Source: Martinezella hainanensis (GTDB taxonomy: Bacteria > Pseudomonadota > Alphaproteobacteria > Rhizobiales > Rhizobiaceae). Taken from it: 64,000 nucleotides of DNA. This document shows, piece after piece, positions 34,842-43,009 of this stretch (positions are counted from its first letter, which is position 1; every line of letters begins with the position of its first letter). Both the position numbers and the translations under genes were made by a program. The stretch lies in the NCBI RefSeq assembly GCF_900094555.1, contig NZ_FMAC01000006.1:455244-519243 (forward strand), read 5' to 3'. A model generated the notes under the pieces. That model ran no database searches. It was not told the DNA's origin and was given only the letters and a program-made list of their open reading frames with translations.

Positions 34842-37100
34842 ATGTCAGCCTCGCCAAGCATCTCGCGCTACCAAAAGCGGCAAAATTTCCTCATCAGATT
34901 CGGCCTGTTACTCTGGTTCAGCAATGCCATCCTGCTGCCGGTGCTTGCCGTCATTTTCGCGCTGCTTCATCCGCTGGAATCGCACGCGCAGCCGGCAGCC
35001 TTCGTCACCCCGAACGAAATGGGTGCGGGCAGCCTTCTTCTTCAGACCAAGGAAGAAGGAAAATATATCGAAGCGCCTCGTCTTGCGACCGATGTCGACA
35101 TCGACGTCAGCGGACCGACGGCGCGCGCAGTCCTGACCCAAGCTTTCGAGAACACCACCGATAAGTGGGTCGAAGCCCTCTACGTATTTCCCCTTCCGGA
35201 AGACAGTGCCGTTTACTCCCTGAAGATGATCGTCGGCAACAGGGTCGTTGTCGCCGACATCAAGGAGAAGCAGGCCGCCCGCGCGATTTACGAGCAGGCC
35301 CGCAAGCAGGGGAAGAAGGCTACGCTTGTGGAGCAGCAGCGTCCGAACGTCTTCACCAATGCGGTCGCCAACATCGGCCCGCATGAAAAGATCGTCGTCC
35401 AGATCGAATATCAGCAGGCGGTGCGTCTCGCGGATGGTCGCTTTTCCCTACGGGTTCCGCTCGTCGTTGCGCCGCGCTACACCCCCCAGAATGGATCGCC
35501 CATCACGCAGCAGGCCGATCTGAAGGCCGGTTGGGGTCGGAGCGAAAACAGCCCTTCGCACAATGCTGCCGACAAACCCGTCTCCGCGCCGCTTTTGGCG
35601 CCGGACAGCGACCGCACCAATCCGGTCACGCTGAAGGTCAATCTCAATGCTGGCTTTCCGCTCGACGATGTCAAAAGCCTCTATCACACGGTCAGGATCG
35701 ACAAGGTAAGCGACAACGCGCGCCGGATCGTGCTCGATGGCGATGCAACGGCCGATCGCGACTTCGTGCTCGAATGGAGCGCCGTCGCCAGCAACGTGCC
35801 GAGCGTCGGTCTCTTCCGCGAACATGTCGGCAAGGATGATTACGTGCTTGCCTATGTAACGCCGCCGGCGGTGGCGGCGCCGCAAAAGGCTGGCCGCGAA
35901 GTGGTCTTCGTCATCGATAATTCCGGCTCCATGGGCGGTACGTCGATCGAGCAGGCGCGGGCGAGCCTCGACTATGCCCTGTCGCGGCTCGAGCCGAGCG
36001 ACCGCTTCAACGTCATTCGTTTCGACGATACGATGACCAAGTTCTTCCCGGATTCGGTCATGGCAACGGCTGAGAATATCGCCTCGGCCCGCCGCTTCGT
36101 CACCGGCCTGGAAGCTGCCGGCGGCACCGAAATGCTGCCGCCGCTTCATGCAGCCCTCGACGACAGCCATCAGGCGAACGGATTGCGTCAGGTCGTGTTC
36201 CTGACCGATGGCGAAGTCAATAACGAGCAGCAGCTTCTCGATGCGATCGCTCAATCGCGTGGTCGCTCGCGCATCTTCATGGTCGGCATCGGCTCGGCGC
36301 CGAATACCTACCTGATGAGCCGCGCCGCCGAACTCGGCCGCGGCAGCTTCACCCATATCGGCTCGGTCGCCGAGGTGAACGAACGCATGCGCGCCCTCTT
36401 CGACAAGCTGGAGAACCCGGCCGTCACCGATGTCGCCGCCGGCTTTTCGGAAAAGAATGTCAGCCTCTCGCCGAACCAATTGCCCGATATCTATCACGGC
36501 GAACCGCTGGTCCTGGCCGCCCGGATGGGGAAAGCGGCCGGCACATTGACCGTCAGTGGCATGGTCGGCGATCAGCCGTGGACGATCTCCCTGCCGCTCG
36601 ATCAGGCAAGCAATGCCAAGGGCATCTCCAAGATCTGGGCCCGCCGCCAGATCGATGATGCCGAGGTCAACCTCACGCTTGGCAAGATCACGCAGGCAGA
36701 TGCCGACAAGCGCATCCTGCAGCTGGCACTCGACCATCATCTCGTCACGCGCCTGACCAGCCTTGTCGCCGTCGATACCAGGCGCCTGCGCCCGACAAAC
36801 GCGCCGCTGACCGCGGCCGACATTCCCCTGCAGCTGCCCGCCGGCTGGGACTACGACAAGCTTCTCGGCATCGGGACAACGCGGGATGCAAAGGCAGACG
36901 CCAAGCATCATCAGACGGCCGACAAATCGCAAGGGTCAGATGGCGACGCGGAGCTTGCACCGATCTCCGCATCGGCTCCGGCCAGCGTTCCGCTGCCGCA
37001 GACGGCAACACCCGGAGAGCTCATGATCCTTCAGGGATTGCTGGCCCTGTTGCTCGGAACGTCGCTGCTGGCCCTCGCATCACGACGGAGCAAGGCATGA
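34842..37100 (+). CDS. VIT/von Willebrand A domain protein, sortase target with C-terminal LPQTATP signal
   Basis: A 752-residue envelope protein. An N-terminal membrane/signal segment (residues 18-40) precedes the VIT domain (about 55-185, EALYVFPLPEDSAVYSLKM). A vWA domain follows at about 350-520 with an intact metal site DNSGSMGG and a later FLTDGEVNN. The C-terminus is a sorting signal: LPQTATP at residue 718, a hydrophobic stretch and the basic tail RRSKA. This is the layout of the marine-proteobacterial sortase target family (TIGR03788 type). ATG 34842 follows AAGGAG. Its stop overlaps the start of the sortase gene. The product is probably cleaved at the motif and attached to an unknown acceptor. 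Confidence 0.93.
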   Translation: MSASPSISRYQKRQNFLIRFGLLLWFSNAILLPVLAVIFALLHPLESHAQPAAFVTPNEMGAGSLLLQTKEEGKYIEAPRLATDVDIDVSGPTARAVLTQAFENTTDKWVEALYVFPLPEDSAVYSLKMIVGNRVVVADIKEKQAARAIYEQARKQGKKATLVEQQRPNVFTNAVANIGPHEKIVVQIEYQQAVRLADGRFSLRVPLVVAPRYTPQNGSPITQQADLKAGWGRSENSPSHNAADKPVSAPLLAPDSDRTNPVTLKVNLNAGFPLDDVKSLYHTVRIDKVSDNARRIVLDGDATADRDFVLEWSAVASNVPSVGLFREHVGKDDYVLAYVTPPAVAAPQKAGREVVFVIDNSGSMGGTSIEQARASLDYALSRLEPSDRFNVIRFDDTMTKFFPDSVMATAENIASARRFVTGLEAAGGTEMLPPLHAALDDSHQANGLRQVVFLTDGEVNNEQQLLDAIAQSRGRSRIFMVGIGSAPNTYLMSRAAELGRGSFTHIGSVAEVNERMRALFDKLENPAVTDVAAGFSEKNVSLSPNQLPDIYHGEPLVLAARMGKAAGTLTVSGMVGDQPWTISLPLDQASNAKGISKIWARRQIDDAEVNLTLGKITQADADKRILQLALDHHLVTRLTSLVAVDTRRLRPTNAPLTAADIPLQLPAGWDYDKLLGIGTTRDAKADAKHHQTADKSQGSDGDAELAPISASAPASVPLPQTATPGELMILQGLLALLLGTSLLALASRRSKA

Positions 37101-37717
37101 TCGCCGCCACTCGCGTCCAAACCATTGGGAGCGCGCCAGCGCGCTCCCTTCTGACCTTTGCAGCCAGCATTCTTATCGCGACCGGCCTCTTCCTCGCCGC
37201 ACAGGGAGGATGGATCTATGCCAAGGCAGCTTTGGCGCAGCTTCTCCTCGAGCGCGCCTTCGCCGAGAGCGTGACGTCAGGCGCGCCGGTCAAGCCCTGG
37301 AGCTGGGCCGACACCTGGCCGGTGGCGCGCATCGAGGTTCCGCGCCTTGGCGTTGCCGCGATCGCGCTGAAAGGCGCAAGCGGCCAGGCCCTTGCCTTCG
37401 GCCCTGGCCATCTCGACAACACCCCGCAGGCGGGCGAAGAGGGCACGGCAGTCTACGCAGCCCATCGCGATACCCACTTCACCTTCCTGAAAGATGTCAA
37501 AGAAAATGACCGTATCCGCATCACCCGCAGCGATGGCCGGGTCTTCGCCTTCCGCGTGACCCATATGGCCGTTGCTCGCTGGGACGAAGCAGAGATCGAC
37601 CCCAATGCCGAGGGCGTCCACCTCGTCCTCGCAACGTGCTTTCCCTTCGACGCCGTGACCTCAGGCCCGCTTCGCTATCTCGTCTATGGCGATCTTGAAG
37701 AAACGGCGACGAAATAG
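37097..37717 (+). CDS. Class GN (Gram-negative) sortase
   Basis: A 206-residue membrane-anchored cysteine transpeptidase. One transmembrane segment (about residues 19-40) precedes the sortase beta-barrel. The catalytic triad is H123 (YAAHRDTHF), C181 in LATCFPF (the TLxTC site) and R193 (GPLRYLV). The four-base ATGA overlap with the VIT/VWA gene shows a dedicated enzyme-substrate pair. Sortases are rare outside Gram-positives; this class is known from proteobacteria with a single adjacent target. Its acceptor in the Gram-negative envelope is not established. Confidence 0.94.
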   Translation: MIAATRVQTIGSAPARSLLTFAASILIATGLFLAAQGGWIYAKAALAQLLLERAFAESVTSGAPVKPWSWADTWPVARIEVPRLGVAAIALKGASGQALAFGPGHLDNTPQAGEEGTAVYAAHRDTHFTFLKDVKENDRIRITRSDGRVFAFRVTHMAVARWDEAEIDPNAEGVHLVLATCFPFDAVTSGPLRYLVYGDLEETATK

Positions 37718-37748
37718 ACCGCCGCCGGGAAACCGTGCAGGACCGAGC

Positions 37749-38726
37749 CTATCCGCTGGTGCGAGTAGACGCTTCCGAGTAACGCGCGTCCATGGGCGAG
37801 AGGCTATTGGCGTTGGGCTGTGTCAAAATACCATAGAGTTCCGGGCGACGGCCTCTTATCCAGCGCTGCCCCGTGCATTTGTCGAGCAGAGCCAGATCGA
37901 TTTTAGCGCTCACCCTTGCATCGGCAGCCGCCGAGGTTTCGACCAGGATCCGACCATAGGGATCGAGGATCATGGCATTGCCGGTGCGCACCTCATCCTC
38001 ATCCTGCCCGACGCCGTTGCTGAAGACGAGGAACATTCCATTGTCATGGGCGCGCGACGGCAGCCAGCGCATGAACCACTCCCGGCCGTTCAGGCCGCGA
38101 AACTCGGCCTCGATCGCCTCGGGATATTCATGACGATTGATCCATTTCTCGACCGGTATCCGTTTCAGCCCGTGCGGGCTTACCGAATGGCCCCCGCCGG
38201 CCTGGTGCGGCGCGATCAGCAATTCGGCGCCGAGCAGCGCGGTCGCCCGCGCATTCTCGATCAGATTATTGTCCCAGCAGATCAGGATGCCCGCGCGTAT
38301 TCCCCAAGGCGTGTCGAAGACCGTGAAGGCATCGCCGCTGGAAATCAGGCGATGCTCCCAGGCATGCAGTTTACGATGGCAATGGATGTTTCCATCCGGC
38401 ATGCAGACCGCATAGCTGTTGTAGAGCTTCCCATTCTCGCCCGCCTCCAGGAAGCCTGCGCCGATCGCAATGTCTTTCACGCGCGCGAGAGCTGCGACGC
38501 GACTGATCGATGGACCCGAGAGCGGCTCTGCCAGCGCCTGCAGTGCGGGACCATCGAGCTTGGGAACGTGCCAGTATCCGCAGATGCACATTTCGGGGAA
38601 TACTATGAGCTGGTTGCCTGCCTGAACGGCTTCCTCCGTGAAATGCACGATACGCGAGAGATTGTAAGCCTTGTCGTTGGCCCGATGCTGAAACTGCACC
38701 GATGAAATTTTGAACGCCATGTCCAT
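37749..38726 (-). CDS. Nitrilase-superfamily carbon-nitrogen hydrolase
   Basis: A 325-residue amidohydrolase of the nitrilase superfamily. The catalytic triad is E45 (VFPEMCICGY), K119 (CHRKLHAWE) and C150 (ILICWDNN). It is longer than typical amidases because of a C-terminal extension of about 40 residues and an insert around residues 170-225. Likely reactions are hydrolysis of a simple or aromatic amide, N-carbamoyl compound or nitrile. The Trp after the cysteine suggests an N-carbamoyl or amidase branch, but I would not choose. It is divergent from a LysR gene at 38812. An AAGGAG-like site precedes the ATG. Confidence 0.88.
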   Translation of the reverse strand: MDMAFKISSVQFQHRANDKAYNLSRIVHFTEEAVQAGNQLIVFPEMCICGYWHVPKLDGPALQALAEPLSGPSISRVAALARVKDIAIGAGFLEAGENGKLYNSYAVCMPDGNIHCHRKLHAWEHRLISSGDAFTVFDTPWGIRAGILICWDNNLIENARATALLGAELLIAPHQAGGGHSVSPHGLKRIPVEKWINRHEYPEAIEAEFRGLNGREWFMRWLPSRAHDNGMFLVFSNGVGQDEDEVRTGNAMILDPYGRILVETSAAADARVSAKIDLALLDKCTGQRWIRGRRPELYGILTQPNANSLSPMDARYSEASTRTSG

Positions 38727-38811
38727 TGCTCCTTACTGCCCTAAAGCAATTTGACCACGCGGCTTCTCTTTCGTAAAATGACTTTATCGATTAAAATTAT
38801 TCTCAGATAGA

Positions 38812-39717
38812 ATGGAAATAAAGCTCCTCCGCTCCTTCATTCAGCTGATCGATACCGGCCATTACGGCAAGGCATCGGCAAAGCTGTTCGTCACCCAGTC
38901 GACCCTGACCAAGCAGATCCAGGCTCTGGAAGCTGCAATGGGCGGAGCGTTGTTCGAACGTGGCCGTCATGGCGCGAAGCTGACGCCACTTGGAGAGCTG
39001 CTGCAGCGCGAAGCGCAGCCGCTTCTTCGCTTGAACGACGATGTCGACCGGAAGATGCATCGCGCCATTGCCGGCCTGACCGGATACCTCGATATCGGAT
39101 TTGGAATATCGACCCTCGTTGCCGCACCGCAGCTGATTGCCGGCTTTCGTGCAGCGACGCCGGATTGCAGCATCACGCTCAACGACCTGCCGTCACGGGA
39201 ACAGCATCAGCGCCTGCTCGACGGCCGGCTCGATATCGGCTTCTGCCGGGCACCGGAGGAAGATAGCGGTCTGGCGTTCATGCCCGTGCTTGAGGAGCAT
39301 CTGGCCCTGGTGCTTCCACGCGGGGTGACCATGCCGGCCCAAGACCGGCTGACGGAGCTGAATGAACTCGGCTTTGTGGCACTTTCACCATCGCGCGGAC
39401 CGGGACTGGCCGACCAGATCAGGCGCTGGTGTTCGCTCACCGGCTTCGAACCTCGCATCGTCCAATATGCCGACGATATCCTGACCGTGCATGCCATTGT
39501 CTCCGCCGGCCTGGGCGCGGCATTCCTGCCCTGGCGCGGCGTGCAGGCATTGGCTGGATCCAGCCACATGCAGCCTCTCTCAGGACCGGAATCGAGATGG
39601 CCGGTTGGAATTTGCTGGCATCGCAAACATACGAGCCCCTTATTGGCCCGCTTTATCGATCACGTGTCGAAGAATCATGAATTCGGCCAAGCGCAGGCCG
39701 GGTGGCAATCGAGATAG
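38812..39717 (+). CDS. LysR-family regulator of the nitrilase-family gene
   Basis: A 301-residue LysR regulator. Helix-turn-helix: GHYGKASAKLFVTQSTLTKQIQALE. The effector domain (about 90-295) has the LGAAFLPWRGVQAL stretch that often lines the inducer pocket. It is 85 bases from the divergent nitrilase gene. A short dyad ATTCT-N5-AGAAT (38799-38813) overlaps its own start and could serve for autoregulation. The ligand may be the amide or its acid product. Confidence 0.92.
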   Translation: MEIKLLRSFIQLIDTGHYGKASAKLFVTQSTLTKQIQALEAAMGGALFERGRHGAKLTPLGELLQREAQPLLRLNDDVDRKMHRAIAGLTGYLDIGFGISTLVAAPQLIAGFRAATPDCSITLNDLPSREQHQRLLDGRLDIGFCRAPEEDSGLAFMPVLEEHLALVLPRGVTMPAQDRLTELNELGFVALSPSRGPGLADQIRRWCSLTGFEPRIVQYADDILTVHAIVSAGLGAAFLPWRGVQALAGSSHMQPLSGPESRWPVGICWHRKHTSPLLARFIDHVSKNHEFGQAQAGWQSR

Positions 39718-40567
39718 AGCCTGACGCATCGTCATTCTGCAACGCAAAACGACCGCTCTTGTTGCCGACAATGGGGTTATGCACTCCAACCCCATTGTCC
39801 GAAAGGCGCTAGACGTGAGCCCATCCGTCGTCGTCGGACGGTTCTAGCGCCTTGATGGTCAAAACGAACCGTGTAGCCAAAGCATTGTCGGCGTGCCTAG
39901 AATTGCCACCGCAATCACCAGTGAAACTGCCATCTTGATCGCTTTGATGCGCCGTGTCCTGACGCCGCTCCAATCATAACTCAAAATCACTAACCCTCGC
40001 AAATCATTCATGATTCGCAAACTAGAGCCGACGCGCCTTTCGGCAAGGGAAGGCGGCGATTCGTCCACAGAGGATATTTCTGCGATGCTTCGACATGGGC
40101 AACGCCGAGCCCATCTGATGGGCAGAGGACAACCGCTGAAAGCAGAAGAGAGACTGCCGTGCATGGGCTTCTGGGATGCCGAACCGCAAGATTCCGCACC
40201 ATACGCTTCACCTACACCGACTCGGACGGAAAGCCGAAATCTTGAGCGAAATTATCCGTAGGCCACCGACTCACCTGTGGGCCGATATAGTGATTCTCGC
40301 CGCTAATCTTAGCCGGGTAGAGGTCGAGCGATCGACGACAACCGCACTTTACTATCAAAAGGTGTGAGTCATCCCCGCAACCATCTTCGGGGACTTCTTG
40401 AAGAAAATCCAGGAAAAGCAGTGTATTAAACACCCCAACGGAGAGTCTTCGCTGTCACACGTTAACCGGTCATTAACCGTTAATCTCTGGACGGCCTGAC
40501 AGAATCGTGTTCTATCTTCTGGCGGGCAAAGGTCGGCAAACCGGCGACAAGCCGCCAAGAGGGACAG
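39718..40567. other. Intergenic region upstream of repA, with inverted repeats
   Basis: This stretch of 850 bases precedes the repABC operon. It holds a 12-bp inverted repeat, GACAATGGGGTT (39767-39778) with AACCCCATTGTC (39788-39799), just after the LysR gene. It also has a possible small membrane-protein gene (39859-40011). Close to repA, TTAACCG is repeated at 40462 and 40473, and TTAAC-C-GTTAA forms a small dyad (40473-40483). The latter fits the position of the autoregulatory operator that RepA and RepB use in this plasmid family. A clear -35/-10 pair cannot be named. Confidence 0.5.
39859..40011 (-). CDS. Possible small single-pass membrane protein
   Basis: Fifty codons from ATG 40011. 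A basic segment (GVRTRRIKAIK) is followed by one hydrophobic span (MAVSLVIAVAILGTPTMLWL). No clear ribosome site is present and nothing in its context explains it. It is listed because the charge distribution looks like a genuine small membrane protein; it could equally be chance coding in the leader of the replication region. Confidence 0.3.
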   Translation of the reverse strand: MNDLRGLVILSYDWSGVRTRRIKAIKMAVSLVIAVAILGTPTMLWLHGSF

Positions 40568-41791
40568 ATGGCGATAGCAAACCGCACGGAGACTGTAGCT
40601 CCTTCAAAGGAAAATGCAGCCAGCAAAATTGCGCGGCACGCAACTGTGCTGTCTGGTCAGCTCCAGCAGCTCAGGACGCGGATGTATCCGCCGAAATCCG
40701 AGAAGATGCTGCGCCAGTTCCTGACCAATGAAGTGTCGAAGCTGACATCGATCCCGGATTCGACCTTGAAGCTGATGTCGAGCGAAGGCCGCGGCCCAAC
40801 TCCCAGCCGCCTGGAGAACAATCACCGGGTTTATACGCTGGCCCAGATCAACGAATTGCGGGAGCTGTTTGCCAAGCAGAAGCCCGTGGAAGCCCTTCGC
40901 TTCCTGCCGCGGCGCCGACCGGGCGAACACCTCCAGGTCATGGCGATCGCAAACTTCAAGGGTGGTAGTGCCAAGACGACGACCTGCGTTCATCTCGCGC
41001 ATTACCTTGCGCTGCATGGCTATCGCGTGCTCGCCCTCGATCTCGATCCGCAGGCCTCGCTTTCGGCCATGTTCGGTGCCCAGCCGGAAATCGATGTCGG
41101 CGCCAACGAAACCATCTACGCGGCGCTCAGATATGACGCGGCCGAAAGACGCCCGATCCGCGAGATCATCCGTAAAACCTATTTTGACGGCATCGACCTC
41201 ATTCCGGGCAATCTGGAGGTCATGGAGTATGAGCATGAAACGCCGCGGGTTCTGGCCCAAAAGTCCGGCGCCGGCGCCATCTTTTTCGAGCGCCTCAAGC
41301 TGGCACTTACCGAGGTCGAAGATGATTACGACATCGTTATCCTCGACACGCCGCCTTCGCTCGGGTTTCTAACCCTGAGCGCCATCTATGCCGCCACGAG
41401 CATGATCATTACGGTACATCCCGCCATGCTCGACGTGGCATCGATGAGCCAGTTCCTGCTCATGATGGGCGATCTGATCAGCGTGCTCAACGAAAGCGGT
41501 GCGCAGCTCGATCAGGATTTCATCCGCTATCTCGTCACGCGCCACGATCCGAATGATGCGCCGCAGTCGCAGGTCGTCGCAATGCTGCGCCATCTCTTCG
41601 GCACCGATGTCCTGTTGCCGACGGCAATCGAAAGCACAGCAGTCGAAGCTGCCGGGCTTGCCAAGCGCTCGCTCTACGAACTCGAAATGGGTCAGATCGG
41701 CCGGGACACGCACAAGCGCGCCCGCGAGGCCGTGGATGCTGTCAACGAAGCGATCGTTCATCTCATCAATACAAGTTGGGGGCGTGGATGA
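40568..41791 (+). CDS. repA: Plasmid partitioning protein RepA (ParA-type ATPase)
   Basis: A 407-residue ParA-family ATPase, first gene of the repABC operon. The N-terminal region (about 1-120) has the helix-turn-helix part used for autorepression. The deviant Walker A FKGGSAKTTTC lies near residue 135, DLDPQASLSAMFG is the switch region, and VILDTPPSLGF is Walker B. Together with RepB it segregates the plasmid by nucleoid-gradient partition and represses the operon. An AAGAGGG site precedes the ATG. Its stop overlaps the repB start. Confidence 0.96.
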   Translation: MAIANRTETVAPSKENAASKIARHATVLSGQLQQLRTRMYPPKSEKMLRQFLTNEVSKLTSIPDSTLKLMSSEGRGPTPSRLENNHRVYTLAQINELRELFAKQKPVEALRFLPRRRPGEHLQVMAIANFKGGSAKTTTCVHLAHYLALHGYRVLALDLDPQASLSAMFGAQPEIDVGANETIYAALRYDAAERRPIREIIRKTYFDGIDLIPGNLEVMEYEHETPRVLAQKSGAGAIFFERLKLALTEVEDDYDIVILDTPPSLGFLTLSAIYAATSMIITVHPAMLDVASMSQFLLMMGDLISVLNESGAQLDQDFIRYLVTRHDPNDAPQSQVVAMLRHLFGTDVLLPTAIESTAVEAAGLAKRSLYELEMGQIGRDTHKRAREAVDAVNEAIVHLINTSWGRG

Positions 41792-42822
41792 GCAAAAACC
41801 CGAGAAAATCCATCGTCGCCAGTTTCGGTCTGCTTTCAGCGGAATTGGAAAGCGGCGAGAGCAAATCAGATTCGACGCTTCCTGCCCCTGCCCCCGCGCA
41901 GTCGGGTCGCGTTGGCGCTGGCGTGATCGGTGCCGCGCATCGCGCAATCGGCGACATACGCGCGGAGCGTGATCGGCTGCGTGCCATTGTCGAATCCGGC
42001 GAAGGCTGGATTCAGGATCTCGATCCACATGTGATCGAAGCATCCCCCTATCCGGATCGCCTGCCTGACGACGATCCCCATGATTTCGAGAGATTCAAGC
42101 GCTCCATCGAGGAAGAAGGCCAGAAGGTTCCGATCCAGGTTCGGCGGCACCCCACCTCGAGTGATCGATATCAGGTCGTTTATGGTCATCGCAGATGGCG
42201 GGCCGCTCTCGAGCTGGGCCGCACCGTCCGTGCCATTGAGGTCGAGATTTCCGATCTCGACTTGGTTCTGGCGCAAGGCATCGAGAATGCCAGCCGTCAG
42301 GATCTGACATGGATCGAGCGCGCCTTGTTCGCCTCACGCATGGATGATGCCGGCATCAAGGCACGCCATATCTATGCGGCCCTCTCGATCGAAGATGCGG
42401 AACTTGCGCGGATGCGCAGCGTCTATCGGGCGATTCCGGCAGATATCATCGAAGCGATCGGCAGAGCCCCGAAAGTTGGCCGACCACGTTGGCTTGATCT
42501 GGCAAAGACGATATCCGCAGCTCCTAATGCCCTCAAGGTGGTACGTGCCGCTCTCTCGAACGCAAGCGAGGCCAAGGAAACCTCCGACCAGCGATTTCAG
42601 ATGGCGCTGAAGGCAATCAAGCCGGCCTCTGAGGCGCGCAACACTCAGATCGCGATTTCCGATACGTCGGGAACCAGGTTGGGTGTGTTTATGACGTCGC
42701 CCCGGGAGGTTCGAATCTCTGCCGAGGGTAAATTGGGTACGGAATTCGTAAGATTTGTCGAGGAAGAGCTGCCTGACCTTGTCGCGCGCTTCACTCGCTT
42801 GAGAAACAACCGCAACCCCTGA
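41788..42822 (+). CDS. repB: Plasmid partitioning protein RepB (ParB-type DNA-binding protein)
   Basis: A 344-residue ParB-family protein. The N-terminus MSKNPRKSIVASFG is typical of RepB. The ParB nuclease-like domain has PHDFERFKRSIEEEGQKVPI and YGHRRWRAALELG (the GxRR box). A helix-turn-helix follows around residues 165-200. It should bind parS palindromes as a CTP-dependent clamp, by analogy with ParB. ATG 41788 overlaps the repA stop (ATGA). Its own stop TGA lies inside an 18-bp palindrome (42817-42834) that I propose is one of the parS sites. Confidence 0.95.
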   Translation: MSKNPRKSIVASFGLLSAELESGESKSDSTLPAPAPAQSGRVGAGVIGAAHRAIGDIRAERDRLRAIVESGEGWIQDLDPHVIEASPYPDRLPDDDPHDFERFKRSIEEEGQKVPIQVRRHPTSSDRYQVVYGHRRWRAALELGRTVRAIEVEISDLDLVLAQGIENASRQDLTWIERALFASRMDDAGIKARHIYAALSIEDAELARMRSVYRAIPADIIEAIGRAPKVGRPRWLDLAKTISAAPNALKVVRAALSNASEAKETSDQRFQMALKAIKPASEARNTQIAISDTSGTRLGVFMTSPREVRISAEGKLGTEFVRFVEEELPDLVARFTRLRNNRNP

Positions 42823-42834
42823 CAGCTGTCAGGG
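42817..42834. promoter_or_regulatory. Candidate parS site 1 (overlaps the repB stop)
   Basis: A perfect 18-base palindrome, CCCTGACAGCTGTCAGGG. The CAGCTG centre fits the CNGCNG centre I recall for RepB-bound parS palindromes of repABC plasmids. The same sequence recurs at 46324-46347 and 46454-46477. Three copies of one long palindrome clustered around a repB gene make partition sites the simplest explanation. Confidence 0.65.
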
Positions 42835-42865
42835 TTTTCTGATTGGAAAGGAAACCTCGCAAAAG

Positions 42866-42917
42866 AAAAAAGGCCCCCAAACGTTGCCGTCGTGGAAGCC
42901 TTCTCTTCAATGTAGCA
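42866..42917 (-). ncRNA. Antisense counter-transcribed RNA (incompatibility RNA) of repABC
   Basis: In the repB-repC gap the minus strand has TTGACT (42946-42951), a 17-base spacer and GATTCT (42923-42928). A transcript of about 50 bases would follow, ending in a stem built from AAGGCTTCC and GGGGGCCTT and a run of six T (42866-42871). Position, size and terminator match the small antisense RNA that repABC plasmids use to limit RepC synthesis and to set incompatibility. The exact 5' end is estimated. Confidence 0.82.
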
Positions 42918-42922
42918 ACTGA

Positions 42923-42951
42923 AGAATCGCATTTCCTCGAATCCCAGTCAA
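42923..42951 (-). promoter_or_regulatory. Promoter of the antisense RNA
   Basis: Minus-strand TTGACT, 17 bases, GATTCT. The -35 is near consensus and the -10 weaker. It points away from repC, toward the antisense terminator at 42866. Confidence 0.72.
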
Positions 42952-43009
42952 GAGTCTTTGGCACCGTTTTTGGTGATCGTATTTCTTTTGCCTCTCGAAG
43001 GTGAGGAAA

